Positions 53,741 to 62,313 of a stretch of 64,000 nucleotides of DNA are shown here, piece after piece. This DNA comes from Algoriphagus aquimarinus (GTDB taxonomy: Bacteria > Bacteroidota > Bacteroidia > Cytophagales > Cyclobacteriaceae). How positions within the stretch are numbered: the first letter of the stretch is position 1; each line of letters opens with the position of its first letter. The translations under genes were made by a program, and so were the position numbers. Below the pieces are notes generated by a model. The model ran no database searches, was not told the DNA's origin, and worked only from the letters and a program-made list of their open reading frames with translations. The stretch spans positions 1-64,000 of the forward strand of contig NZ_VORW01000023.1 of NCBI RefSeq assembly GCF_007997215.1. The letters are read 5' to 3'.

Positions 53741-54205
53741 ATGAAAAGCAGCAGAAACATACAATTGGAACTAAGCGATAGCGAGCGAAAAAGCATGCGA
53801 GCCCATAAAGTAAAGAAATCCGAAATCTTAAATTATGCTTCGGATGAATTGGAATTGCTACTCGGTGTATCTGAATCCAGAGCAAAAGAAATCCATGCCT
53901 TAGCTGATTTTCAGCAGATCCCATCTGTAGGAATCCAATTCGCCAAAGATTTGGTATTCTTGGGATATTATAGCATCGAAGACCTTAAAAGGAAAAACGG
54001 GGCTGAATTAACGAATGACTATGAAAAAAAGAAAGGGTTCAGAACCGATCCGTGCGTGGAAGATCAATTTAGACTAGCAGCTGACTTTGCCGTAAATCGG
54101 GATTACGCTAAAAGTTGGTGGGATTTCACGTCCGAAAGAAAAAAGTATAGAAGTAAACATGGCTATCCATTGGACAGACCAAAACTGAATTGGACGGAAA
54201 GCTGA
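53741..54205 (+). CDS. Cdd1-like helix-hairpin-helix protein
   Basis: 154 residues from ATG 53741 (the frame begins upstream, without protein character). ASDELELLLGVSESRAKEIHAL then FQQIPSVGIQFAKDLVFLGYYS gives the helix-hairpin-helix with PSVG turn; IEDLKRKNGAELTNDYEKKK and DPCVEDQFRLAADFA continue as in the Cdd1/pathogenicity-locus family, whose function is unknown although DNA binding is likely. The N-terminal ~45 basic residues and a C-terminal WWDFTSERKKYR tail are outside the core. Flanked on both sides by hairpin repeats. Confidence 0.8.
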   Translation: MKSSRNIQLELSDSERKSMRAHKVKKSEILNYASDELELLLGVSESRAKEIHALADFQQIPSVGIQFAKDLVFLGYYSIEDLKRKNGAELTNDYEKKKGFRTDPCVEDQFRLAADFAVNRDYAKSWWDFTSERKKYRSKHGYPLDRPKLNWTES

Positions 54206-54244
54206 TCTACAAGCGAGTGCTATGTATGCATTGCCGGTAAGCAG

Positions 54245-54392
54245 GTCCCCCACTGAGCGTAATCATATCATTGCCTTGGACTGGGTGTAGTTTTTAACTA
54301 CACCTTCCTATTCTAACCAATTTATAATTGGTAAATAACCCCCTAATATCCTTAGCTATTTGTAATAGCTTAAAAACCTTCTCGAAGTTTTC
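54245..54392. repeat. Composite hairpin repeats, second cluster
   Basis: CCCACTGAGCGTAATCATATC, then GGGTGTAGTTTTTAACTACACC, ACCAATTTATAATTGGT and AGCTATTTGTAATAGCT hairpins in a row, followed by AAAAACCTTCTCGAAG. Stems have changed in pairs relative to the 53.2-kb units, so the hairpins, not the sequence, are conserved. Confidence 0.8.
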
Positions 54393-54426
54393 TGAACCTT
54401 TTCTCAGCAGTCCAGTAAAAACTATT

Positions 54427-54867
54427 ATGAAAATCTTAGTAATACTATTTTTCGCGATGTTGAGTTCTGGATTGTATGCTCAGTCGGTAATCGTAAATCC
54501 TGATGGAACTCACTCTGTGGTTATTGATCATGGCGTTCACAAAGTAATTGTCAATCCTAATGGGACCCACTCCGTTGCCGTGAGTTCGGGCACCAGCAAT
54601 ATCATAGTAAATCCCGATGGTACTCATTCACAGATTATTGGGAATGGAAACTCGAAAATCATTGTAAATCCAAACGGAACGCATTCCATCCTTACCACAC
54701 AGGGTAATTTCCAGCGAGTGATTGCAAATCCAAATTCAGGATCCCAACCCTTTTTCTTCAAAAAGCGGGGAAGCAAAATGATCATCCTTCGTGACGGCTC
54801 AATTCTTCATTTCAAAAAAGTAAAGCAAAAGAGGAAGTCAAGAACAAAAACCATCAGACACCTGTAG
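54427..54867 (+). CDS. Exported protein with NP(D/N)GTHS repeats
   Basis: 146 residues from ATG 54427. Signal peptide (MKILVILFFAMLSSGLYAQ, cleaved near residue 19), then four repeats of 19-22 residues built on IIVNPNGTHS (about 23-102) and a degenerate fifth (VIANPNSGSQ). The C-terminal ~45 residues are very basic (KKVKQKRKSRTKTIRH), perhaps for wall or nucleic-acid contact. The repeats suggest a narrow beta-solenoid on the cell surface or in the periplasm. Two bases before the next gene, so one operon. No family was recognised. Confidence 0.7.
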   Translation: MKILVILFFAMLSSGLYAQSVIVNPDGTHSVVIDHGVHKVIVNPNGTHSVAVSSGTSNIIVNPDGTHSQIIGNGNSKIIVNPNGTHSILTTQGNFQRVIANPNSGSQPFFFKKRGSKMIILRDGSILHFKKVKQKRKSRTKTIRHL

Positions 54868-54869
54868 AA

Positions 54870-55211
54870 ATGAGCAAAAAAAGCATCAACCTCTTGACCC
54901 TTGTCTCAGCCACTCTTATTCTCAGCAATATCTTTTCAGTATATATAAATGCGTTTACAGAAGGAATTTTTATATCGTATTTATTTCAAACCGAAAAAGC
55001 GGAGTTTGAATTTTGGACAATGCCTTCAAAAGGGAGAGATGCTGAAATAATGGAAGGACATTTTGCAAGCTTCAAAGATGCGCACCCGGAATATTCAGAC
55101 CTTAAACTGTATCGGACTTTTAAAAGAAATCCATTAAAGTTTTGGAATTGGTATGTCTACCTGACCAGTGAGCGATACGACTACGAATACCAAGAAGAAA
55201 TAAGGAAATGA
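54870..55211 (+). CDS. Small membrane-anchored hypothetical protein
   Basis: 113 residues. An N-terminal hydrophobic helix (LLTLVSATLILSNIFSVYINAF, about 8-29) is followed by a soluble, aromatic and charged domain (FEFWTMPSKGRDAEIMEG, FKRNPLKFWNWYVYLTSERYDY). No motif. It starts two bases after the NPNGTHS-repeat gene; the two may act together at the envelope. The coding pattern is good. Confidence 0.6.
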   Translation: MSKKSINLLTLVSATLILSNIFSVYINAFTEGIFISYLFQTEKAEFEFWTMPSKGRDAEIMEGHFASFKDAHPEYSDLKLYRTFKRNPLKFWNWYVYLTSERYDYEYQEEIRK

Positions 55212-55246
55212 CGGTAGTGGTGATTTGTTCTGGGCCTTCGAAATGC

Positions 55247-55345
55247 CTTCGCCTCCGCTGAGCGTAGTCAAATCATTTCCTTGGTCTGGGTGGGATTCCA
55301 CGACACTCGTCGTAGTCGAATCGCTACTTAGGACTGGGTGCGCGC
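55247..55345. repeat. Composite hairpin repeats, third cluster
   Basis: Two degraded units: GCTGAGCGTAGTCAAATCATT...CTGGGTGGGATTCCAC and CGTAGTCGAATCG...GGACTGGGTG. The rest of the gap to the next gene (up to 55624, 413 bases in total) shows no gene. Confidence 0.7.
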
Positions 55346-55624
55346 CTGATTTGCCCAACCACAATGTGTCTAACTGGCGGCAGACAGGGTTTAATTTCAA
55401 AAACCCAAACCTCCCGAAAAAAATCCCGACAATTAATTCGAAATCAAACTGAATCCAATTTCCATCTATCTCTCCTCCGAAAATTAATCTATACTGTAGG
55501 GGAAGTAAATCACGCAGATCGTCCTAGGTTGAGGTCCTGTTGCTCTTTATTTTTTTATCTTTTTGAAATTTACAGCAATGTTAAGTGGCTAAAAATTATT
55601 TTATATCCTTAAAATTTAATTCCA

Positions 55625-56641
55625 ATGAAAAAGTTTTTAACTCCATTATTAGCCGTACTCTTTCTGTATTCCTGCGGAATAGATAGCATAAACGACATAC
55701 AACCTGACCAGGGAAACAGCGCTGAACTGCTAAGCAAAAATATTGACACAGATTTGCTCAACGCAAACATGCGGATAGCTCCGACTGTATCTTGTGCTGA
55801 TGGTTGTATTGAACCGGGAAGTTCAACTTTCTATCCTGCTTCCGATATGGCTTCACTAAGCGTTGGCAAGAACACAAAATCGGTCAGCTACAAAGCTTAC
55901 AACACTGAAACAGATTTTGTGGTGGAAGTGACCTATGCCATCACTGCTGGACCTTCAAAGGCAAAGGCAACCATTACGATTGATATTGATGGCGATGAAA
56001 TGGAATACACAGAGGTGAGCTCAGGCACTACGGTCAGCCATACGGTTCCGCTTGCTGACGGCTGGGCCGGATGCGATGAAGTTTCCTTTAGCGTGGTACA
56101 GGAGGGATTGGGCACGCCAATCACATTTAGCGAAAGCTATGACTTAATACCTGTTTGTGCCGAAGAATCATTGGAAATAGGTGATGCATACCAGGGCGGT
56201 ATCATTGCCTATATCTTACAGGACGTTGACCCGGGCTATGTGGCAGGTGAAACCCACGGCATAATAACTGCTCTAGAAGACCAAGGTTTTGCAGCATGGG
56301 GTTGTTTTGAAGGTTTAATTGTTGGTACAAGTACAGCAATAGGAACAGGTGCAGCTAATACCATAGCTATAGTGAACAGTTGTGCAGAAGCAGGAATCGC
56401 AGCTAAGTTATGTGATGATTTAGTTATAGTTGAATATGACGATTGGTATTTACCCAGCAAAGATGAGTTGAACAAACTTTATCTGAATAGTGAGGCAATT
56501 GGCGGTTTTGGTAATTACTTCTATTGGAGTTCTTCGGAGAGCGTCGACGGCTTTGCGTGGGAGCAGAGGTTTAACGATAGCGGTCAGTTCACCAACGTTA
56601 AGAGCAACGCGAGTAGAGTTCGTGCGGTTCGGGCTTTTTAA
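55625..56641 (+). CDS. Lipoprotein with DUF1566/Lcl-like C-terminal domain
   Basis: 338 residues. The lipoprotein signal ends in LYSC (Cys about 17). The middle (about 65-170) is a beta domain with paired Cys. The C-terminal domain begins DAYQGGIIAYIL and contains YDDWYLPSKDELNKLYLN, FYWSSSESVDGFAWEQRF and RVRAVRAF, the DUF1566/FISUMP C-type-lectin-like pattern. Surface exposed by anchoring. The last ~115 bases change to GC-rich codons with many NNC/NNT triplets, as in variable regions of diversity-generating retroelement targets (separate entry). No reverse transcriptase of that kind is in the window. Confidence 0.82.
   Translation: MKKFLTPLLAVLFLYSCGIDSINDIQPDQGNSAELLSKNIDTDLLNANMRIAPTVSCADGCIEPGSSTFYPASDMASLSVGKNTKSVSYKAYNTETDFVVEVTYAITAGPSKAKATITIDIDGDEMEYTEVSSGTTVSHTVPLADGWAGCDEVSFSVVQEGLGTPITFSESYDLIPVCAEESLEIGDAYQGGIIAYILQDVDPGYVAGETHGIITALEDQGFAAWGCFEGLIVGTSTAIGTGAANTIAIVNSCAEAGIAAKLCDDLVIVEYDDWYLPSKDELNKLYLNSEAIGGFGNYFYWSSSESVDGFAWEQRFNDSGQFTNVKSNASRVRAVRAF
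56525..56638 (+). other. Candidate variable region of a diversity-generating retroelement
   Basis: 3'-terminal part of the lipoprotein gene, from TGGAGTTCTTCGGAG to the stop. Runs of codons AGC GTC GAC GGC, AAC GAT AGC GGT and AAG AGC AAC GCG AGT look like mutated AAY codons, while the ends (TGGAGTTCTTCGGAG and AGAGTTCGTGCGGTTCGG) look like fixed anchors, the last one GC-rich as an initiation site. A hairpin starts 10 bases after the stop. No template repeat is in the window. Confidence 0.45.
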
Positions 56642-56650
56642 CTATTCATC

Positions 56651-56668
56651 TCCCGATAGCTTTCGGGA
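56651..56668. repeat. Short palindrome directly after the lipoprotein gene
   Basis: TCCCGATAGCTTTCGGGA, a member of the GATAGC palindrome family, 10 bases after the stop. It could be a transcription terminator remnant or, if the gene is a retroelement target, the downstream cruciform. Confidence 0.6.
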
Positions 56669-56690
56669 TTAACTATTTAAAAATTATCCC

Positions 56691-56785
56691 TACTCCGTGG
56701 CCTGTGGAGACACAGGCCACTTAATAACCAAATCATTTCGGTTTGTGAGGACCTGCCTACCGGCAAAGTAGGCACAGACCGAGTC
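56691..56785. repeat. Diverged REP pair
   Basis: CCGTGGCCTGTGGAGACACAGGCCAC and, 30 bases later, CGGTTTGTGAGGACC...GGCACAGACCGAG. It is arranged like the RAYT-linked pairs, but the second element is split by the insertion of a TGCCTACCGGCAAAGTAGGCA palindrome at its centre. Confidence 0.75.
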
Positions 56786-56906
56786 CATTGAAGTGATTCA
56801 AATTCGCCTCTTTTAGCACAAAGGTCTGCCTTACCCTTCATCCCAACCCATCAATTTTTTCTGTCTTTTGGGTTATCTTACCCCTTGTAACAGCAGCAAT
56901 TCACCC

Positions 56907-57707
56907 ATGAAAACCTTTAAGCTCCTTTTATTTCTCAGCTTCACTTTTCTATTCATCCTCAGTGCTTCGGCTCAAGATCAAGCTTTTGAGAAATACACCG
57001 TCCGCAATTTCTCTTTTCAGGGTCATGCAGCCAAAGTGGTCTTCCCAAACCAAGCCAATGAAAATGGCTATTGGGTGTGGAGAGCGAGATTCTGGGGGCA
57101 CGAACCGCAGTTGGACAAGGCATTGCTGGAAAAAGGCTTTCATGTAGTCTATGTAGATGTGGCGGATCTCTATGGAAATGAGGAAGCGGTGAAGATTTGG
57201 GATGCGTTCTATGCCTATTGCAGAACCGAGTTTAAGCTCAACGAGAAAGTGGTTTTGGAAGGAATGAGCCGAGGTGGTTTGATCATTTACAATTGGGCTG
57301 CCAAGAACACCGACAAGGTTTTCACTATCTATGCCGATGCGCCTGTTTGCGATATTAAGAGTTGGCCGGGAGGATTATACTCTGGCAAAGGCAGTCCCAC
57401 TGACTGGGAAAAGTGTCTGAAAGCCTATGGGCTGGACGCTACTTCTGTGCTCGATTTCAAAGGAATTCCGATTTACAATAGCATTGCGATAGCCAAGGCT
57501 GGCATCCCCGTGATCCATGTATATGGAGAAGCGGATGAAGTAGTTCCTGCCTCAGAAAACACGGATTTATTGGCCGCTGAGTTCAGAAAAGCCGGTGGCA
57601 CCATCAAGCTCATTGGCAAGCCTGGAGTCGGTCATCATCCTCATAGTTTGGAAGATCCCACTCCTATTTTGGACTTCATCATGGAGAGTATAAAAGGATG
57701 GGACTAA
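56907..57707 (+). CDS. Exported alpha/beta hydrolase
   Basis: 266 residues from ATG 56907, which opens on the signal peptide (LLLFLSFTFLFILSASAQ). Alpha/beta-hydrolase core: WVWRARFWGHEPQ strand, VVLEGMSRGGLIIYNWA nucleophile elbow (Ser about 127), IPVIHVYGEADEVVPA with the acid, and the C-terminal GVGHHPHSLEDP with the His. Related to exported sialate/acyl esterases in Bacteroidota, but the substrate is not evident. Single gene. Confidence 0.85.
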   Translation: MKTFKLLLFLSFTFLFILSASAQDQAFEKYTVRNFSFQGHAAKVVFPNQANENGYWVWRARFWGHEPQLDKALLEKGFHVVYVDVADLYGNEEAVKIWDAFYAYCRTEFKLNEKVVLEGMSRGGLIIYNWAAKNTDKVFTIYADAPVCDIKSWPGGLYSGKGSPTDWEKCLKAYGLDATSVLDFKGIPIYNSIAIAKAGIPVIHVYGEADEVVPASENTDLLAAEFRKAGGTIKLIGKPGVGHHPHSLEDPTPILDFIMESIKGWD

Positions 57708-57910
57708 TGAAATCCACGTTTTTGATAGAAGGAAACGTAAGGCAGCAGAAAACTGAATCCGCCGATAGTGAAGAGCACTCGTCTCTTTAGCAAGAACATT
57801 TTTTGCTGCCAGATCAATCATCCAAGATATTTTTCAAAGTCAGTAAAAATGAGTAGAATTAAACTGCAAGCTTTTTCATCGATAAATCAAAGTCCAAGAA
57901 CCCACATGCC

Positions 57911-59269
57911 ATGAAAAGAAAAGACTTCCTCAAAACCTCCACCCTTGTTTTAGCAAGTGGAGTAGTTGCCCCTTATTTGGCATGCTCGCCAAAAAAGCCT
58001 CAAACCGAAGAAATTCAAGCAGAAATAAGAAAAAACTGGGCTGGCAATTATACTTACCAAGCGAAGAATCTTTACGAGCCGAATACAGTGGAAGAGGTTC
58101 AGGAATTGGTAAAAAAACTGAACAAACAAAAGGCACTAGGTTCCAAGCATTGCTTCAACAATATTGCCGACAGTCCGGAAAATCAAATTTCTACCCGAAA
58201 CCTTAATAAGGTCATTAGCATAGACGAACAGCAAAAAACTGTGACTGTGGAAGCTGGTGCGAGATATGGGGATTTTGCGGAGGAATTGGATGCAAAAGGT
58301 TTTGCCTTGGCTAATCTGGCTTCCCTTCCACATATCACAGTTGCTGGTGCTTGTGCCACTGCAACACATGGTTCTGGTGTGAAGAATGGCAATTTGGCTA
58401 CTCAGGTCGAAGCCGTAGAGCTCGTTACACCATCTGGAGATCTGATTACCATTGACCGGAATCACGAAGATTTCCCTGCAGTAGTGGTTGGCCTGGGCGC
58501 TTTTGGTATTATAACTAAAGTCACTCTGGCTGTCGAAGACACTTTTCAGGTGAGGCAGGATGTATATCTGAATCTTAGAATGGAAACCTTAGAATCAAAT
58601 TTTGACACGATCATGTCCAGTGGCTATAGTGTGAGTCTATTCACGGATTGGACGAATAAAAATATCAGTGAAGTATGGGTCAAAAGTCGAATGGACGAAA
58701 ATCCCATGGAATTTGGGGATGATTTTTACGGGGCAAAAGCAGCCACAGAAAACATCCATCCCATCCTTGGATTATCTGCTGAAAATTGCTCTGAACAAAT
58801 GGGAGTGCCAGGCCCTTGGTACAGTAGGCTCCCTCATTTCAAAATGGGATTTACCCCGAGTGCAGGAGAGGAATTGCAATCGGAGTTTTTTATCCCCAGA
58901 GAAAAAGCCATTGCCGGAATCATCGCTATTGAAAAACTCAATGAAGAGATATCCCCTCAATTACTGATCACGGAAGTCAGAACCATAGCTGCGGATAATT
59001 TCTGGATGAGTCCATGTTACCATCAGGACAGTGTGAGTATACATTTTACCTGGAAACAAAAAACCGAGGAGGTTCTTAACCTGCTACCAAAAATCGAGGC
59101 GGCTTTGGCTCCATTTTCAGTCAAACCGCACTGGGGCAAATTATTCAAATTAGACCCAGCTTCACTACATCAGCGTTATGAGAAATTCTCGGATTTTTTG
59201 GCCTTAGCTAAGAAATATGATCCAAATGGCAAATTCAGAAATGCTTACCTTGATTTAAACATTTATTAG
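57911..59269 (+). CDS. FAD-dependent alditol-oxidase-like protein, lipoprotein or Tat-type leader
   Basis: 452 residues. The leader MKRKDFLKTSTLVLASGVVA ends near YLACS and could be a lipoprotein signal. VAO-type FAD domain: ALGSKHCFNNIADS (His about 78, the position of covalent flavin attachment in alditol oxidase), ATHGSGVKNGNLATQVEAVE (about 156-175) and GLGAFGIITKVTL. The C-terminal ALO-type domain ends in GKFRNAYLDLN. Likely oxidises a sugar alcohol or aldonolactone outside the cytoplasm, using oxygen. The family is clear; the substrate is not. Single gene. Confidence 0.85.
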   Translation: MKRKDFLKTSTLVLASGVVAPYLACSPKKPQTEEIQAEIRKNWAGNYTYQAKNLYEPNTVEEVQELVKKLNKQKALGSKHCFNNIADSPENQISTRNLNKVISIDEQQKTVTVEAGARYGDFAEELDAKGFALANLASLPHITVAGACATATHGSGVKNGNLATQVEAVELVTPSGDLITIDRNHEDFPAVVVGLGAFGIITKVTLAVEDTFQVRQDVYLNLRMETLESNFDTIMSSGYSVSLFTDWTNKNISEVWVKSRMDENPMEFGDDFYGAKAATENIHPILGLSAENCSEQMGVPGPWYSRLPHFKMGFTPSAGEELQSEFFIPREKAIAGIIAIEKLNEEISPQLLITEVRTIAADNFWMSPCYHQDSVSIHFTWKQKTEEVLNLLPKIEAALAPFSVKPHWGKLFKLDPASLHQRYEKFSDFLALAKKYDPNGKFRNAYLDLNIY

Positions 59270-59403
59270 GAAAGTACACCCCATAATTTAAACTACTCCG
59301 AAACCCACATTCGTCTAGGAATAGTAAGCTCCGGCGACACCCTTACTCTCTACTAACCTTAGTAACTAGGTCAGCCCTACCTTCCAACCAAAAGCAGCTT
59401 TCC

Positions 59404-59886
59404 ATGTTTGCAAAGATCCAAAAGACCCAAAGTCCACCGAGCCAAGCACTGTTTGTTTGGGATGGGGAATGCGGATTTTGTAAATACTGGATTATCGTCT
59501 GGAAGAGTAAGACAGTGGATTTGAATTACAAAACATTTCAGGAAGTTGCAGGCGAATTCCCCGATATTCCACTTAAGGAATTTAAAAAAGCATCCAGATT
59601 GATAGATACCGACGGTTCTGTCTTTAGCGGTCCTGATTCAGCCTATCGGACTTTGTGGTATTTCGAGAAACCGCAAGAACACTTGCATCGCTGGTATAAG
59701 AGTTCCGGCGTATTTCGATGGCTCAGCGATCATGGATATAATTTTATTGCCAAAAACAGACCTCTGATGATGAAGCTTACCTTGGCCTTTTGGGGCAAAA
59801 ACCCACTAAAAAGAAAGCCTTTTTGGGTGATTTATTTAATGGGACTTGTAATGATTTTGCTTGGCACGATGTACTTAATAAGTTAA
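59404..59886 (+). CDS. DCC family (DUF393) protein
   Basis: 160 residues. FVWDGECGFCKYWIIVWKSK gives the D-x-x-C-x-x-C signature near 19-24, the thioredoxin-like redox motif of the family. After it come YKTFQEVAGEFPD and VFSGPDSAYRTLWYF, typical. One C-terminal membrane helix (VIYLMGLVMILLGTMYL) anchors it. Thiol-disulfide exchange is inferred from the motif; the partner is unknown. Confidence 0.88.
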   Translation: MFAKIQKTQSPPSQALFVWDGECGFCKYWIIVWKSKTVDLNYKTFQEVAGEFPDIPLKEFKKASRLIDTDGSVFSGPDSAYRTLWYFEKPQEHLHRWYKSSGVFRWLSDHGYNFIAKNRPLMMKLTLAFWGKNPLKRKPFWVIYLMGLVMILLGTMYLIS

Positions 59887-59944
59887 ATTTCACCTCTGGT
59901 AAATTCAAAATCCTAATTTCGAAAAAACAATTAAGCCCTCAAAT

Positions 59945-60388
59945 ATGAAATCAATCACCCTATTCTTATGCTTATTCACCTACTTTTCAGCATCAGCCCA
60001 AGAAAGCTGCATGACAGTGGAAAACATCAAAGCGCTAGATGCCCAATGGGAAGAGAAAAACCTAAACCCTGACCCTGAGTTTTTTAAGCGGGTACTTGCT
60101 GATGATTTTGTATGGGTTCACAATCATGCATCCATGATAGATACTAAAACGTCCACCGTAAAGCGTGCCGAGAAACAAGCAGCCAACGAGGGAAGCGACA
60201 CCCGATCCAGAATCCAAAGTGAAGTAAAAGTGGCGATTACGGGAAATACAGCCATCGTCACAGGTTTCACCATTGTAGATCGGGGCCCTACTCCTACTCG
60301 ATACCACTTCATGCGTACCTATGTAGAAGTTAATGGCACCTGTTTCCTAACAGGAAATCATACCATGGCAATTCCTGAGGGGGAATAG
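59945..60388 (+). CDS. Exported DUF4440/NTF2-like protein
   Basis: 147 residues. Signal peptide (about 1-18, ending SASAQ). An NTF2-like cone: ALDAQWEEKNLNPDPEFFKR helix, VLADDFVWVHNHASMIDTK, VAITGNTAIVTGFTIV and FMRTYVEVNGTCFLTGNHTM. These proteins bind small molecules or have isomerase/cyclase activities; this subgroup is uncharacterised. One Cys near the start (ESCMTVENI) and one near the end could pair. Convergent with the esterase gene. Confidence 0.82.
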   Translation: MKSITLFLCLFTYFSASAQESCMTVENIKALDAQWEEKNLNPDPEFFKRVLADDFVWVHNHASMIDTKTSTVKRAEKQAANEGSDTRSRIQSEVKVAITGNTAIVTGFTIVDRGPTPTRYHFMRTYVEVNGTCFLTGNHTMAIPEGE

Positions 60389-60411
60389 TCAGAATTCAGG
60401 AGGAATGAATC

Positions 60412-61638
60412 TTATTTCTTAGAGCCGAATTCCTCCATTCGCTTTTTATGATACTCACTTCCGCTCAGCTCAAAGGCCTTTTTCACATAGGCTAAGGCAG
60501 ATTCAAAATCGTTATTTTCTACATAATAATCCGCCATAGAATCATACATATTGGCACTTTTTGGGAAATATTTGAGCCCCTGATCAAAGAACATTTTTGC
60601 TTTTTCCATTTGCCCCATATCCATATTCATGTAACCTGACATGGTGATCAAATCTTCAGGAAAGGGTGGCACTTCAAAACCAAAATGACTCCTTAGCTTC
60701 TCTGCTCTATAATTTAAGATATCGAGTAATTCTGAGGTGGGAGTTTCAGGAATATTAAATAATTCGGTTTTTTCCATTCGAAACCAATCAAAAAGAGAAA
60801 TCATCCCATTTCTTAAGGAAGGTAGAGGTACGGTGCCATGAAGGTCATTAGGGAAAATCTCCCAATCAAACGCTAGTCCTTGATCTGAATAAACTCGGCA
60901 AAGCTCGGCAAAAGCAATATTGCTTCGGGCAAACAAAGTGAATTCAGAATCGTCATCCATGACATTGTCAATGGTGATTTCTGCCTTTTGCCGATGCAAC
61001 TGTCCACTTAAAGAAATATAAAGTGACTTGCCTGAAAAATTTCCATTTGCAAAGAATTCCTTGGCTTGCTTAAGCATCAATTGATCATCCCAGTCCAAAC
61101 TGGGATCAATCGCCAAATAATTCTCAAAAAGTTCGGGCTGATGGATCAAAGTATAGATCGAAAAGAGTCCGCCATAAGAATGTCCGATTAACGTTCTATA
61201 ATCGCTGGCCGGATAGTTTTCTTCCACATAGGGAATCAATTCCTCTCCTACGAATCTCAAAAATTGAGCTGCCCCTCCATTCGGACCATAGCTTGGCTCG
61301 ACAACTGAAGGAGTCAAATCTCTGGTTCTATTTTCTTGATTAGAAACTCCGATTAGGATCATATCCGGCAAAAACCCACCCATATAAAAATTTTGAGTCA
61401 CTGTAAGAGCTGGGAACAGAATTTCCCCATCCAGAATAAACGCAACAGGATATTTCTTATCACTCTGAGGGTCAAATTCCTCAGGAAATTGCACAAAAAA
61501 TGGCCTGGACTCTTGCAAGATCTCAGAATAAACAGAATCTTTTAAGCCGATCTGGGAAAGGAATTGGGCATTTGTTTCGCTTATTATGCTAAACAAGATA
61601 GCAAGACAAAGCATTGCTTTTTGAATTAGGGATGACAT
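60412..61638 (-). CDS. Esterase-D/enterochelin-esterase-like hydrolase with TPR tail, exported
   Basis: 408 residues. Signal peptide about 1-24. The esterase domain has the nucleophile elbow RTLIGHSYGGLFSIYTL (Ser about 154), EENYPASDYR before it, and the His in NDLHGTVPLPS near 270. The C-terminal ~110 residues carry two TPR-like helix pairs (GYMNMDMGQMEKAKMFFDQG; ADYYVENNDFESALAYVKKA). Similar proteins hydrolyse siderophores or acyl esters; the exact substrate is not evident. Single gene. Confidence 0.88.
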   Translation of the reverse strand: MSSLIQKAMLCLAILFSIISETNAQFLSQIGLKDSVYSEILQESRPFFVQFPEEFDPQSDKKYPVAFILDGEILFPALTVTQNFYMGGFLPDMILIGVSNQENRTRDLTPSVVEPSYGPNGGAAQFLRFVGEELIPYVEENYPASDYRTLIGHSYGGLFSIYTLIHQPELFENYLAIDPSLDWDDQLMLKQAKEFFANGNFSGKSLYISLSGQLHRQKAEITIDNVMDDDSEFTLFARSNIAFAELCRVYSDQGLAFDWEIFPNDLHGTVPLPSLRNGMISLFDWFRMEKTELFNIPETPTSELLDILNYRAEKLRSHFGFEVPPFPEDLITMSGYMNMDMGQMEKAKMFFDQGLKYFPKSANMYDSMADYYVENNDFESALAYVKKAFELSGSEYHKKRMEEFGSKK

Positions 61639-61673
61639 CAGAATGGTGTTAAGGAAATACTTTAAATGGAAAT

Positions 61674-62102
61674 TTATATGGCTTCTTCGATTTCAACTTT
61701 TCTTATCCAGCTCAGGATAAAAGTGGCAGAATGCCCAAGGATAAAGACTATTAATCCAAATAAGGGTGAGAGCAAGGTGATTTTTATTCCCCCGGCTAGA
61801 ATAGCTGGATCTGCTCCACCAGTTGCCTCAAGTGTATCAAATCCCTGAATCAAGCCCATTAAACTGTTGGCAAATGAAATCACCAATCCAAGAAGTACTG
61901 CTTGGTTGATCAGTTTTTTATACTTCAAAAAAGTAGCTGCCTCCCCATTCAGATTGGCAATGGCCTTCAGGGTAAAAAAAACCGCTAGCAGTAAACAGGC
62001 TAAAATAAGTAACATCCCGATCAATCCTCCTTCTACAAATCTTTCAATGATGACATTTGATAGAACGAGTTTGTGAGTTAAAATAGCTGTGACTGTGTAC
62101 AT
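61674..62102 (-). CDS. MotA/TolQ/ExbB-like membrane protein
   Basis: 142 residues from ATG 62102 (the frame reaches to 62174). Three hydrophobic segments: about 27-49, 69-88 and 110-133. LGLVISFANSLMGLIQGFDTLE then GGIKITLLSPLFGLIVFILG is the ExbB/TolQ pattern in which the last two helices frame the ion path. The usual cytoplasmic loop is short, as in Bacteroidota-type variants. No ExbD or TonB is adjacent, so it may be an orphan. Divergent from the LytS-like kinase. Confidence 0.75.
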   Translation of the reverse strand: MYTVTAILTHKLVLSNVIIERFVEGGLIGMLLILACLLLAVFFTLKAIANLNGEAATFLKYKKLINQAVLLGLVISFANSLMGLIQGFDTLEATGGADPAILAGGIKITLLSPLFGLIVFILGHSATFILSWIRKVEIEEAI

Positions 62103-62313
62103 AGATTTTGTGATTAGTTGATGATACAAGTTTACAGCACTCAGAGCTCTCAAATTAGGTTTTGCGACCAACAACTGACTAAACTACCAAATTGACAGGA
62201 ATTAGTTTGGTTTTGAAAAATACCAGCTACTCAAAGTTGCCTATCCAGCAAAACCCGTCAACCATCGCAAATTCTTTGCAAATACAAATTTTTACAAGAC
62301 CTTGTCCGTTTCA

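Noticed and set aside
55225-55612. Plus-strand frames of 75 and 82 residues before the lipoprotein gene
   Set aside because: They run through degraded hairpin repeats in two overlapping frames and show no protein-like pattern.
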